Source of the DNA: an uncultured bacterium
Lineage (GTDB): Bacteria > Verrucomicrobiota > Kiritimatiellia > CAIKKV01
DNA: 44,856 nt
Direction of reading: 5' to 3'
Assembly (NCBI GenBank): GCA_938038445.1
Contig: CALHRZ010000021.1
Location: forward strand, 1 to 44,856
In this document: positions 36,160 through 44,734 of the stretch, piece by piece
How positions within the stretch are numbered: position 1 is the first letter of the stretch
Layout: every line of letters begins with the position of its first letter
Position numbers and translations under genes: made by a program
The notes under the pieces: generated by a model
Databases searched by the model: none
What the model was told of the DNA's origin: nothing
Seen by the model: only the letters and a program-made list of their open reading frames with translations

Positions 36160-37638
36160 TTAGAACTGGAAGTAGATGAACGGAGCTACGCCTCTGGGTC
36201 CGATGGCCAGAATGGCAGTGAGGATAGCAGCTGAGGCGGCTCCTTGCAAGAGAGCGCCGGCGTATTGAAAGGGTTTTGGCCGGCTGGCCAGGGAGATCCA
36301 CAGGCGTTCCATCCGCGTGCCGTCGAGATATTGCAGGCACCATCCGGCGATCAGGGCGGCGCCAACGGCGGGAGACCAGAGGGTGGCGGGGCGAGTCCAG
36401 TCCGTGAAGCTTCGGAAATAATCGAGCGCATTGTGGAGAGAAACGCAGCGAAAGAAGATCCAGGAGACGCAGACCCAGTGGAAGACCCAAAGGCGGCGGA
36501 GCAGTACGGGCCAGAAGGTTGTGGGTGGGGGTGTGTTTTCGCGGACTCCGAAGAGGCGTGCGAGGCTTCGCTCGAAGGCGAGGTAGAGGCCGTGAAATGC
36601 GCCCCAGATCAGGAACGTCCAGCCCGCTCCGTGCCAGAGGCCGCCCAGAAGAAAGGTGAGGAATTGGTTTTGGTAAGTCCGGAGTTCTCCGCCCCGGGAG
36701 CCGCCGAGGGGAATGTAGAGGTAATCGCGGAGCCAGGTGGAGAGGGAGATATGCCAGCGGTGCCAGAAATCGCGCATGGAGAGGGCGAAGTAAGGGGCGT
36801 TGAAATTGATGGGAAAATGAAAGCCGAGGAGGAGCGCGAGGCCGATGGCGATGTCGGAATAGGCGGAGAAATCGCAGTAAATTTGGAGAGCATAGCCCCA
36901 GACGCCGAGGAGGGCGTCGGGGGCGGAAAAGGCCCCCGGGTTAGCAAAGACGGGGTCGGCCACCTGTTGGGCGAGGAAATTGGCGATGACGGTTTTTTTG
37001 AGGAGGCCGGCGAGGATAAGGAAGGAGGCGCGGCCGGTATCGAGGGGGAGGTTTCGACTGGGGAGGCGTTCCATTTGGGGCAGGAGGTCGCGGGCGCGGA
37101 CGATGGGTCCTGCGACCAGTTGTGGAAAGAAGGCGAGGTAGTTGGCGAAGTCCAGGAGGGACCGACCGGGGCGGAAATCGCCGCGATACACGTCGATCAC
37201 GTAACTCATCCCTTGAAACGTAAAGAAGGAGATGCCGACCGGAAGCACGATTTGGCCAGTTGCTTCGAGAAGGCGGAGGGCGGTTTCCCCGGTGGGGAGA
37301 CCGAGGAACGCGAGGGTCTCGACGGCCGTCAGGGTGAGGAATCCAGCGTATTTGAAAAAGGCGAGGACGCCGAGGTCGAGGAAGAGTACGGCCGCGAGGA
37401 TCCGTTTGCGGGCGGCGGTTTGTTCGGGCGGCAGGCGATACATCCCGCGTGCGGCGAGATGGTTCAGAACGGTGAAGAGGCCGATGAGGAAGATGAATTT
37501 CCAGTTCCAAAAGCCGTAAAAGAAGTAGCTTGCCGCAAGGAGCAGGGGTTTCCAGAGGCGGGGGTAGCGGAGGAGCCACCAATGAAGAAAAAAGACGGTG
37601 GCGAAGAAGAGGGCAAAGATCGTCGTCGGGAAGAGCAT
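36160..37638 (-). CDS. MBOAT-family O-acyltransferase (AlgI-like)
   Basis: A 492-residue integral membrane protein with about ten hydrophobic helices. Family hallmarks are LPVGISFFTFQGMSYVIDVYRG (begins about 132), FFPQLVAGPIVRA, YCDFSAYSDIAIGLALLLGF, the DFWHRWHISLSTWLRDYLYIPLGG block (His293, His296) and the catalytic His336 in GGLWHGAGW. AlgI-type enzymes pass acetyl groups across the inner membrane to a periplasmic SGNH partner, which is encoded two genes downstream. The chosen ATG gives the usual hydrophobic start MLFPTTIFALFF; the frame is open 60 codons upstream but that part is not membrane-like. No strong ribosome binding site is visible. First gene of the operon with the three fusion proteins, so the exported polymer is probably O-acylated. 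Confidence 0.93.
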   Translation of the reverse strand: MLFPTTIFALFFATVFFLHWWLLRYPRLWKPLLLAASYFFYGFWNWKFIFLIGLFTVLNHLAARGMYRLPPEQTAARKRILAAVLFLDLGVLAFFKYAGFLTLTAVETLAFLGLPTGETALRLLEATGQIVLPVGISFFTFQGMSYVIDVYRGDFRPGRSLLDFANYLAFFPQLVAGPIVRARDLLPQMERLPSRNLPLDTGRASFLILAGLLKKTVIANFLAQQVADPVFANPGAFSAPDALLGVWGYALQIYCDFSAYSDIAIGLALLLGFHFPINFNAPYFALSMRDFWHRWHISLSTWLRDYLYIPLGGSRGGELRTYQNQFLTFLLGGLWHGAGWTFLIWGAFHGLYLAFERSLARLFGVRENTPPPTTFWPVLLRRLWVFHWVCVSWIFFRCVSLHNALDYFRSFTDWTRPATLWSPAVGAALIAGWCLQYLDGTRMERLWISLASRPKPFQYAGALLQGAASAAILTAILAIGPRGVAPFIYFQF

Positions 37639-37798
37639 GAATTTGGAATGGATCCGACAGGAAAGATAAGGGTAGGGGAGAAGTTTTTGCAAGGATATTG
37701 AGATTGCAGGGGATCCTTCCGCTCTGATATAGTAAAAAAGGAAAGGGTTGGGGAGTGTATGGGGTTTGTTTGGCTTCTCGAAGGCAAGGGAGGTTGCT
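37639..37798. other. Divergent intergenic region between the O-acyltransferase and GspF genes
   Basis: This 160-base region separates two long divergent operons. A plus-strand promoter candidate lies inside it. I could not find a convincing -35/-10 pair on the minus strand for the MBOAT operon, although AT-rich hexamers occur (TACTAT and CAATAT on that strand). Confidence 0.5.
37704..37733 (+). promoter_or_regulatory. Candidate promoter for the pseudopilin operon
   Basis: TTGCAG at 37704-37709, an 18-base spacer and TATAGT at 37728-37733 would start transcription near 37740, about 60 bases before the GspF GTG. Confidence 0.45.
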
Positions 37799-39094
37799 GT
37801 GCCGAAGTTTCGATTCACAGCGATGGACGCAAAGGGGCATGAAACAGAAGGGCTGATCGAGGCGGAGAGTCAGAACCGTGTGATTGCCATTCTGAGGGAA
37901 AAGAATCTCTTTCCCACAAAGGTCGAGGAGATTGGAAAGAAAACCAGCGGTTTGTCTGCGCCGGGGGCGAAGGGGGAGGCCAAGGGGGGGCTCAAGACGG
38001 AAATCCGGTTGCCTTCTTTTTTGACGGCGCTTTTCCGCCCCGGCGTCAGTTCCAAGCAGCTTACCGTTTTTACCCGCCAGCTGGCGACCTTGTTGGATGC
38101 CGGTCTTCCGCTCCTGCGCGCACTGCATATTCTTCAGAAACAGGAGCAGAACCTTACTTTGCGGGATGCCATTAACAGCATGGCGGAGGCGGTAGAAGGC
38201 GGCAGCACCTTTGCCGAGGCGATGGCGCAACAGCCGCGGGTATTCGACAAGCTTTATGTGAACATGATTCGAGCTGGTGAAGCCGGCGGTGCGCTCGAAA
38301 AGGTTCTGGAGCGGCTGGCGGATTTCATGGAAAAGGCCCAGCGTGTGCGGAACAAAATCAAAGGCGCGATGGTTTATCCTATTGTCGTGCTGCTGATGAC
38401 GGTCGGGATTCTGACCTTTATGATGTTGGTGATTCTGCCGAAGTTCAATGAAATCTTCCGGGATCTGCTCGGGGATACCGGCCAGATGCCGCCGCTGACG
38501 AAATTCGTCATGGGGGTCAGTGAAGCCGTGATCCATCATGGGCCGCTGGTGGTGGGGGCGTTGGTGGCGCTGGTCATTCTGGTGCGACTGATGGCCCGGA
38601 CGAAGAAAGGGCGGCGTCTGCTGGATATTCTGAAACTTCGGGCTCCGATTTTTGGAACGTTGGTTCAGAAGGGAGCGATTTCGACGTTCTCACGGACGCT
38701 GGGGACCCTTTTGACGGGCGGCGTTCCGATGCTTCAAGCGTTGACCATCGTCAAGGATGTTGCGGGGAATGAGGTGATTTCGAACGCGATCGGCCAAGTG
38801 CACGATGCGGTTAAGGAGGGAGAATCCATGGTGGCGCCCCTTGAGGCATCGGGGGTCTTTCCGGGGATGGTGCTGGGCATGGTGCAGGTGGGCGAGGAGA
38901 CTGGCGATCTACCCGGGATGTTGATGAAGGTGGCGGACACATACGACGACGAGGTGGACACGGCGGTGGATGCGTTGACCTCCATTATCGAGCCGATTCT
39001 GATCATCCTGCTGGCCGTCATTGTCGGGACTATCGTGGTGGCGATGTTCATGCCCATGATCCAGATCATCGGCAGGATGTCGGAGCAGGCGTGA
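37799..39094 (+). CDS. gspF: Type II secretion/type IV pilus inner-membrane platform protein, GspF/PilC family
   Basis: A 431-residue polytopic protein that anchors the assembly ATPase and drives pseudopilus or pilus growth. It has the N-terminal VPKFRFTAMDAKGHETEGLIEA domain and two T2SSF repeats: VFTRQLATLLDAGLPLLRAL with EGGSTFAEAM, and FSRTLGTLLTGGVPMLQAL with EGESMVAPL. Each is followed by membrane helices. It closes with IIEPILIILLAVIVGTIVVAMFMPM. The start is the GTG at 37799, with AAGGGAGG six bases upstream; the frame is open 17 codons earlier but those residues are not family-like. No GspE ATPase or GspD secretin lies in the window, so they must be elsewhere. Confidence 0.95.
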   Translation: MPKFRFTAMDAKGHETEGLIEAESQNRVIAILREKNLFPTKVEEIGKKTSGLSAPGAKGEAKGGLKTEIRLPSFLTALFRPGVSSKQLTVFTRQLATLLDAGLPLLRALHILQKQEQNLTLRDAINSMAEAVEGGSTFAEAMAQQPRVFDKLYVNMIRAGEAGGALEKVLERLADFMEKAQRVRNKIKGAMVYPIVVLLMTVGILTFMMLVILPKFNEIFRDLLGDTGQMPPLTKFVMGVSEAVIHHGPLVVGALVALVILVRLMARTKKGRRLLDILKLRAPIFGTLVQKGAISTFSRTLGTLLTGGVPMLQALTIVKDVAGNEVISNAIGQVHDAVKEGESMVAPLEASGVFPGMVLGMVQVGEETGDLPGMLMKVADTYDDEVDTAVDALTSIIEPILIILLAVIVGTIVVAMFMPMIQIIGRMSEQA

Positions 39095-39120
39095 TGAATT
39101 CCCGCTGAAAGGAGGATGCC

Positions 39121-39681
39121 ATGACGGTAAAACGCTTCGGGTTCACCCTGGTTGAGATGCTGGTGGTGGTGGTGGTCATTCTGATTTTGGCGGGGATGAC
39201 GATTTCGATCATGTCATACGTGAACACCAAAACCGGCCGTTCCCGCGCGGCTGCGGACATCGAACGGATCAAGAATGCGCTGGAGGAATACTACGCCGTT
39301 TATGGAATGTATCCGCCGGTGAACCGGATGGATCGCGAGTTTGCCGGGGAGGGTCCTCCGTTTGTGCCTCCGGCGCCTCCGCAGGGAGGCGCGGGGTATT
39401 ATGACGGGTTGGTTTCCTATCTTTTTTTGGACTCCAACCGTTCCCGCTGGACCAAATATTTGGACGGATGGCCGGACACGGATATAATCGCCAAGTCCGG
39501 CCAGAGCGCTTCGGATTTCGGTCTCATGGCTTGGTCGAACCGATATTGGACGATCTTGGATCCATGGCAAAGGTCGTACATTTACTCGACTCGCGCCCCT
39601 TATCAGTCGTACGAACTCTATTCCCGGGGTCCACGAACCGATACGACGAACGACGACATTGGCATCAAGTGGGTGGAATAA
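39121..39681 (+). CDS. GspG-like pseudopilin 1
   Basis: A 186-residue pilin-like protein. The prepilin peptidase site is RFG/FTLVEM with Glu at +5, followed by a hydrophobic helix VVVVVILILAGMTISIMSYV. The body has the GspG layout: ADIERIKNALEEYYAVYGMYPP, a DPWQRSYIY strand and a C-terminal YSRGPRTDTTNDDIGIKW that resembles the calcium-binding loop of major pseudopilins. AAAGGAGG lies six bases before the ATG. First of three tandem GspG-like genes; it may be the main pseudopilus subunit. Confidence 0.92.
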   Translation: MTVKRFGFTLVEMLVVVVVILILAGMTISIMSYVNTKTGRSRAAADIERIKNALEEYYAVYGMYPPVNRMDREFAGEGPPFVPPAPPQGGAGYYDGLVSYLFLDSNRSRWTKYLDGWPDTDIIAKSGQSASDFGLMAWSNRYWTILDPWQRSYIYSTRAPYQSYELYSRGPRTDTTNDDIGIKWVE

Positions 39682-39700
39682 CCCGAGGAAAGGGAATCGA

Positions 39701-40180
39701 ATGCGTGCGTGGCGAAAGGGGTTCACACTGATCGAGATGCTGGCGGTCATGGCGATCATCGCCATTCTCGCCGGGTTGCTGCTGCCGACGGTGACGGCCG
39801 TGCGTTTGCATGCGCACAAGCGGCGCGCGTTGGCGGAGGCGGCCCAGTTGGAAGCGGCGCTCAAGAGTTACTATTTGGACAATCGGGGGTGGGCAGGATT
39901 TCCGGGGGTTCGCCAGACTGTTGCCTCGGTCGTGCAATTTCTGGAAGGCCGGTCGGGGTCGGGCAACAGCATCCCGTACATGGAGTTCAAGACCGGCAAT
40001 CTGAAGAACGGCGATTTTGTGGACCCGTGGGGAAATCCTTACCGGTTCGAGCTGCGCACGGATCCGGGGTCGGATTTTCGGCCGTGGCGCGGCCAGGTGG
40101 TGTACCGCGACTGCGTGGCGTGGTCCATGGGTCCGGACGGCCGGAACGAGACGGACGACGACATCAAGAGCTGGGAGTAA
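39701..40180 (+). CDS. GspG-like pseudopilin 2
   Basis: A 159-residue pilin-like protein with the cleavage site RKG/FTLIEM (Glu +5) and helix LAVMAIIAILAGLLLPTVTAV. The body contains AQLEAALKSYYLDNRGW, VDPWGNPYRFEL and a C-terminal WSMGPDGRNETDDDIKSWE, a good match to the GspG calcium loop. The ATG follows GAGGAAAGGG. It lies 19 bases after the preceding pseudopilin and three bases before the next one. Its closing motif is more canonical than that of gene 1, so it is an equally good candidate for the major subunit. Confidence 0.92.
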   Translation: MRAWRKGFTLIEMLAVMAIIAILAGLLLPTVTAVRLHAHKRRALAEAAQLEAALKSYYLDNRGWAGFPGVRQTVASVVQFLEGRSGSGNSIPYMEFKTGNLKNGDFVDPWGNPYRFELRTDPGSDFRPWRGQVVYRDCVAWSMGPDGRNETDDDIKSWE

Positions 40181-40183
40181 GGG

Positions 40184-40603
40184 ATGAAGGGCGGCCGCCG
40201 TGGATTTACGTTGATGGAACTGCTGACGGTGATCGCCATCATCAGCCTGCTGGTGGCGATTTTGATGCCGGCCACTCTGGCGTTGCGCCGGCGGGCGCGG
40301 GAGACTCAGGCGGCTTCGGAGCGGGCGGCGCTTAAGGCGGCGATCATGACCTATTATGCGGACACCAGTCTTTGGCCGGTGGACAACCAGACCCAGGTGA
40401 CGGTGTTGAACAGCCAGGAGATCATTCGGCGGCTTCGGCCTCCGAACACCCCCTATGGCCGCATTTACTGGACAGGCAGAGACCGGATTGTGGATGCGAA
40501 CAACCGGGAGTACCGGGTTCGCATTAATCCGGCCGGGCAGCCTCCGATAGGAAGTGCCGATGATTTTAACGACTCCTACACGGTATCATTCCTTCGCAAT
40601 TAG
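40184..40603 (+). CDS. GspG-like pseudopilin 3
   Basis: A 139-residue pilin-like protein with RRG/FTLMEL (Glu +5), helix LTVIAIISLLVAILMPATLAL and ERAALKAAIMTYYADTSLWPVDN, again the GspG pattern of an N-terminal helix followed by a YY-containing segment. The C-terminus (GRDRIVDANNREYRVRI, then ADDFNDSYTV) is less like a calcium loop than those of the two preceding genes, so it may be a minor subunit. The ATG comes three bases after the preceding stop, with AAGGG close before it. Confidence 0.9.
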   Translation: MKGGRRGFTLMELLTVIAIISLLVAILMPATLALRRRARETQAASERAALKAAIMTYYADTSLWPVDNQTQVTVLNSQEIIRRLRPPNTPYGRIYWTGRDRIVDANNREYRVRINPAGQPPIGSADDFNDSYTVSFLRN

Positions 40604-40613
40604 GGGAAGCGGC

Positions 40614-41315
40614 ATGGGTTGTTTTTTCAACGCTTGTTCTTCCGCGGAGCGGAGGGGTTTCACACTGATCGAACTGTTGGCGGTCATTGCGATCATCGGC
40701 ATCCTTCTTGCGGTGGGCGTCATGTCTTTTGCGGGGGCGCGGCGGGGTGCGGAAATGCGGGCTGCTGTTGGCACCCTCCGCTCTGCTGTATCCCTGGCTC
40801 GCCAGCATGCGGTGGCCAGGCGGCGCACTGTGGCGCTGGTGTTTCGGACTGAAACGGATGCGCAGGGCCGGCAGCGGAACTGCTATTATGTATTTGAAAA
40901 AAACGGCACCGCGATTTCGGGTTCCGCGGGAACGACCCTGGTGGTGCTCCCTAACACGATTCCATGGCCAGCGGACGGCGGATTGGTGTATAACATGAGG
41001 GCGGATCGGATAGGGACGCTTCAGACAATCAATGAGCAAGACGACAGCCGCCGGCGGGTGAACTGGATCGAGGCGGGGGCTGCGGGATGGAGTTCGGGAG
41101 ACGATTTTGGATTTCAGGTGGCTGAAAAGTTTTTCGTGCCCCCGGGGGTCAAGGTGCTTGTGGACGGTTCCGACCGGGGGTTCATTCTGTTCTACGCGAA
41201 CGGGAGAACAAGCGGCGTTGGGGTGAGGACGTTGACGCTGATCGACCGACTGCGGGAGACGACGACTCGTACTCTGGAGATCTATCCCATGCTGGGCGTG
41301 ATTCGGATGCAGTAA
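40614..41315 (+). CDS. GspH/FimT-like minor pseudopilin
   Basis: A 233-residue pilin-like protein. The leader is longer than usual (15 residues, MGCFFNACSSAERRG) before FTLIELLAVIAIIGILLAVGV, with Glu at +5. The LRSAVSLARQHAVARRRTVALVFR segment followed by a beta-rich body is typical of the GspH/FimT family, whose members sit near the pseudopilus tip. AGGGGA precedes the ATG. The frame is open 20 codons upstream within the preceding gene but without pilin features. Confidence 0.88.
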   Translation: MGCFFNACSSAERRGFTLIELLAVIAIIGILLAVGVMSFAGARRGAEMRAAVGTLRSAVSLARQHAVARRRTVALVFRTETDAQGRQRNCYYVFEKNGTAISGSAGTTLVVLPNTIPWPADGGLVYNMRADRIGTLQTINEQDDSRRRVNWIEAGAAGWSSGDDFGFQVAEKFFVPPGVKVLVDGSDRGFILFYANGRTSGVGVRTLTLIDRLRETTTRTLEIYPMLGVIRMQ

Positions 41316-41331
41316 AGGAACGGGAGATGGT

Positions 41332-41796
41332 ATGAGGCAGGGGCTTCGCACACGCTTTCGCCGGCAGGGAGGGTTCAACCTGATCGAAGTATCGCTTGCG
41401 ATCGTGGTTGTGGGGCTGGGAATCATTTCCATTTTCGCCTTATTTCCAGCCGGTCTCGAGACGATTCGTGTGGCCTCGGCGGAGAGTTCGAATAGTCTAT
41501 TTGCGGAACGGATTTTGAATGGGGTTCAAGCGCGGGCGGCGGAGATGAACTGGACCGAGTGGAAGAACAACCAGTTCAATTTGCCGGGGTTGGTGATAAA
41601 TTCTGTTGCCGTGATGGACAATACGGCATATTACCTGACGATCGGGAGCCCGACCGGCAGCGTGGCGGGGCTTCGGCGCAAAGAAGTTCTTCTTTATGCG
41701 CTTCCCTGGGTTGCTCCCGGTGCTCCCACTCTCCAGTGGCTGCAGGATCGGGGCAATATCTATTATACGGAACTGTATTATCGGGAGTTGCCATGA
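41332..41796 (+). CDS. GspI/PilV-like minor pseudopilin
   Basis: A 154-residue pilin-like protein with cleavage site RQGG/FNLIEVSLAIVVVGLGI (Glu +5) and the ALFPAGLETIRVASAESSNS run that resembles the PilV/GspI segment joining the helix to the head. GGGAGATGGT lies immediately before the ATG. Its stop overlaps the start of the next gene (ATGA). GspI normally forms the pseudopilus tip with GspJ and GspK, and genes for both follow here in that order. Confidence 0.85.
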   Translation: MRQGLRTRFRRQGGFNLIEVSLAIVVVGLGIISIFALFPAGLETIRVASAESSNSLFAERILNGVQARAAEMNWTEWKNNQFNLPGLVINSVAVMDNTAYYLTIGSPTGSVAGLRRKEVLLYALPWVAPGAPTLQWLQDRGNIYYTELYYRELP

Positions 41797-42326
41797 TGCG
41801 GCGGTTAGCAGCCGGATTTTCGCTTGTGGAACTGCTGGTGGCGATGGCTATTTTGAGCATCATCGTGGTTATTTGCGGCCGCCTTTTCCAGCAGAGTGCG
41901 GCGGCGTGGGAAACGGGTATCCGCCGCGCGGAGCGGAATATAATCGGACGGAACATGACCGATTTTCTGGCCCAGGATCTGTCGCGGGCAGTGTGCAGTA
42001 CCGACGGGGAACTGCAAATGGGCGGAAATTCCCTCCGATTTCCGATTTTGGACGAGCAGAGCGTGAGAGAGGGATTGAGCCCCCGGGCGTATCAATGGGT
42101 GACGTATGATCTTTCGCCGAACAACTTGCGGCGGAATGGAGAACGGTTGGCGCCGGCTGGGGTTGTGGACCGGGTTCGACTCACGGCCGGTCCTACCGCG
42201 GCCGGGCGCCCGCCCATTTATGTGGACGTCGAGGTACGGGTGAAGGATCCGGACAGTGCCTATATGGAATCGTTCATCAGCCGTGCCTGGCTTCGCAACC
42301 GTTACAGGTACCGTTATGACGAATAA
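41793..42326 (+). CDS. GspJ/PilW-like minor pseudopilin
   Basis: A 177-residue pilin-like protein with LAAG/FSLVELLVAMAILSIIVVICG (Glu +5). The sequence RNMTDFLAQDLSRAVCS resembles the GspJ segment after the helix, and the body is a beta-rich head. It starts in an ATGA overlap with the GspI-like gene, and its last 11 bases overlap the GspK-like gene. Both overlaps suggest coupled translation of tip subunits in fixed ratio. Confidence 0.87.
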   Translation: MMRRLAAGFSLVELLVAMAILSIIVVICGRLFQQSAAAWETGIRRAERNIIGRNMTDFLAQDLSRAVCSTDGELQMGGNSLRFPILDEQSVREGLSPRAYQWVTYDLSPNNLRRNGERLAPAGVVDRVRLTAGPTAAGRPPIYVDVEVRVKDPDSAYMESFISRAWLRNRYRYRYDE

Positions 42327-44646
42327 ACCTTCCAAACGGGGCGCGGCCCTGATCATCGTTCTGGGCCTTATGGCGCTCCTGATGCTTCTGGGGGTCGCCT
42401 TTTCCATTTACATGCGCACAGAACGGCATGCGGCGGGCAGTTACCAACATGACGTTCGGGCGCGTCAACTCCTTTACGCTGCGGCCGCCCGAGCGCTTGA
42501 ACGGATCGAAAACGAACCGCCGAATCGTCCCTATCCCGAGTGGCTTGTGGCGGTTTCCCCCCATTCTCCCTTGACGGCAAACGATCCGCCCCTGAACCTC
42601 AGCATGGCCACAAACCAGCCATGGGCGCGGCATATTCCTGAAGGGGTTCTTAAGGATCCTGCCTTCACCAACGCCGTCGAGAGTATTGGATGGATTGCTA
42701 TGCCTAACGGGCGCGTGGCCTACGCGATCGTGAACCTTTCCGGCCTGCTCGATGCCAACTATGCGGGGGGCCGAAACGTCAAACGGGAAAGCGGAACGAA
42801 TGCGGTGGAACTGTGCGTAACGAATCCCGTATTGGGGATTCGCAACCCAAGCGATTTCTTCCAGGGGCGGGAATACGAGTCCATTGCGGAGATGAAAGCG
42901 CTGCAGGAACAAGTCGGCCTATCGGAGGTGTACAAATGGGTCACCTTCAGCATGGCGCCGACGAATGCGCCGCTGATGCCGGTGGACTTGAGTGGAACAG
43001 CGGACCAGCTCGCCGGTCGCCGGGCTCAAATTTTGGCCCAATTCTCGAATCCGGCGTTTGAGGACATTTTTAACAAAGATCATATCGTTGACGCGCTGCT
43101 CGACTATGTGGACGAGGACAACATTCCGCGCAATCTCAATGGGCCGAACACGGAGCGGAATCCGATGTTCAACGAAATACAAGTTTTGCCTGCGGCAACA
43201 CCCAATGCCTTACTGTTTGCGATTCGGATCGAACTGACCGCTCCTTTTGTCAAACATCGGTCTGGGCCGTTCAATTATCAGGTCGAGTACGACGTGACGA
43301 TTGCGACCACCAGCGGGGCCGGATATGTGAGCGACACCGGGCCTGCCGGCGAACCGTTTCCCTCGCCTGGAAGGGTTTCCGGCACCCGTCCGGCAAACTG
43401 GAATAAAGAGTTGTTCCGAGAGGTGGTGATTCCGCTGGGGCCCTATATGTTGGGGCCGGGTTGGACGAACAAGACTGCGTATTTTCACGTCCACGTTCAC
43501 TTGCTTCGACTTCTCGACATGACCCAGGGAGGCGCAGTGGTGGGTCAGGTGTCGAATCTTCTTTTTCAGGGGGTGCCTCCGCCGATCGAGTCCAACAGGC
43601 TGGCTTCGGTCACGGTGCCGCTCTCCGGCCAGCGGTATGGGCGGCGAGCGGGATTGGAGTGTCTGGACCCCCGTTTTGCGTATCAACCGCTTCGCAACAG
43701 CGTGTGGTATGAATATTGGATAACGGAACAGATCTATCAAACGGGGGGCGATCCTTCCTTTTCGATCGGCCAGAATGGAACGCTGGGTCAGACGAATGCC
43801 ATTACCGCCCGTCTGCTATCCCGTGCCGCACCTTTTGCGAACATTTGGCATGACGGCCATGGCTACATGCATGTGGCGGATCGGCCGCTGCGATCGGTCG
43901 GAGAGCTTTCGTTTCTCACGCGTGGTTGGCGTTTTCCGGGAGTCCAATCGGCCTTTTTCACCCTTCGGTTGGTGCCGACCGAAACGGGAGCCGGGCCGGA
44001 TCCTCTCTACGACGCGTTTACGCTTCGATCTTCGCCGCTTCCTCAGCGCGGCGCGGTGAATCCCAATACGGACGATATGGAAGTCTTGGCGGCGTTGTTT
44101 GCGGATATGCCGCTCGACCTGTATCCGGGTGAGACGGAGGATCTGCGGGCGATCGATCCCCGATTCGAGCAAGCCATTCGGGTTTCGTGGAACGATGCAC
44201 TGAGTATGGCGGAGGAGTGGACTCGGGACCCTCTTTGGCAGCGGGGTTTTTGGGGGGCGAAAACGGAGCTCGTGAGCAACGCAACCTATTGGGCGCGCGC
44301 TTCGGCTATTGCCAATGCCCTTGCGGCGAACAACCCCGACCCGACCCGAGTTTCCACCTGGTCCTGGAGCGCCGCTCCTCTGCGGCGGGAGGCGGCTTTT
44401 CGTAATATTCTCGACATGCTCAATCCCCGCCAGAACTATTTCGTGATCCTTTTGTTCGCCCAGTCCGCCACCATCGTTCAGTTGCCTGGGGAAGGGAAAC
44501 TGGCGGGGGACCAGGTGGTGACGGTACGGGCGGATCAGACGGGGCTTATGGAAGTGTGGCGCGACCCGGTTCCGCGCGTGCTGGAGGGGAGCACGGTTCA
44601 CCGGCCCATGTTCATCCGGCGCTTCGAGATTCTCGAACTGCGCTGA
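42316..44646 (+). CDS. GspK-like protein, unusually long
   Basis: A 776-residue protein starting MTNKPSKRG/AALIIVLGLMAL, a prepilin-like leader and helix without the +5 Glu. Lack of that Glu is characteristic of GspK, the capping subunit of the pseudopilus. A following ARQLLYAAAARALERIE helix and a later GAVNPNTDDMEVLAALF, similar to the NxNTAxxEVL motif of GspK/PilX, support the call. It is more than twice the length of classical GspK (about 330). Much of the middle (about 250-560) is beta-rich with no recognised domain. Last clear gene of the operon, its start overlaps the GspJ-like gene by 11 bases. Confidence 0.82.
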   Translation: MTNKPSKRGAALIIVLGLMALLMLLGVAFSIYMRTERHAAGSYQHDVRARQLLYAAAARALERIENEPPNRPYPEWLVAVSPHSPLTANDPPLNLSMATNQPWARHIPEGVLKDPAFTNAVESIGWIAMPNGRVAYAIVNLSGLLDANYAGGRNVKRESGTNAVELCVTNPVLGIRNPSDFFQGREYESIAEMKALQEQVGLSEVYKWVTFSMAPTNAPLMPVDLSGTADQLAGRRAQILAQFSNPAFEDIFNKDHIVDALLDYVDEDNIPRNLNGPNTERNPMFNEIQVLPAATPNALLFAIRIELTAPFVKHRSGPFNYQVEYDVTIATTSGAGYVSDTGPAGEPFPSPGRVSGTRPANWNKELFREVVIPLGPYMLGPGWTNKTAYFHVHVHLLRLLDMTQGGAVVGQVSNLLFQGVPPPIESNRLASVTVPLSGQRYGRRAGLECLDPRFAYQPLRNSVWYEYWITEQIYQTGGDPSFSIGQNGTLGQTNAITARLLSRAAPFANIWHDGHGYMHVADRPLRSVGELSFLTRGWRFPGVQSAFFTLRLVPTETGAGPDPLYDAFTLRSSPLPQRGAVNPNTDDMEVLAALFADMPLDLYPGETEDLRAIDPRFEQAIRVSWNDALSMAEEWTRDPLWQRGFWGAKTELVSNATYWARASAIANALAANNPDPTRVSTWSWSAAPLRREAAFRNILDMLNPRQNYFVILLFAQSATIVQLPGEGKLAGDQVVTVRADQTGLMEVWRDPVPRVLEGSTVHRPMFIRRFEILELR

Positions 44647-44734
44647 CCGCGATGGGGGGGGGCCGCGACGTGCCCTTTTACCACAGTCGGCGCTTTCCTG
44701 CCAACCTGGTCATCTATCGTGATGCACTCTGGCG

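Noticed and set aside
36244..37701. 485-codon plus-strand frame antisense to the MBOAT gene, very rich in Glu and Gly
   Set aside because: It mirrors a clearly recognised membrane protein on the other strand; the composition is what antisense of a hydrophobic, GC-biased gene gives.
37799..44646. Complete type II secretion system
   Set aside because: No secretin (GspD), assembly ATPase (GspE), GspL or GspM is present in the window, so only a pseudopilin and platform operon can be claimed.
44647..44734. Possible terminator around the nine-G run after the GspK-like gene
   Set aside because: The flanking CCGCGA/CCGCGAC sequences do not form a stable stem and no U-run follows.
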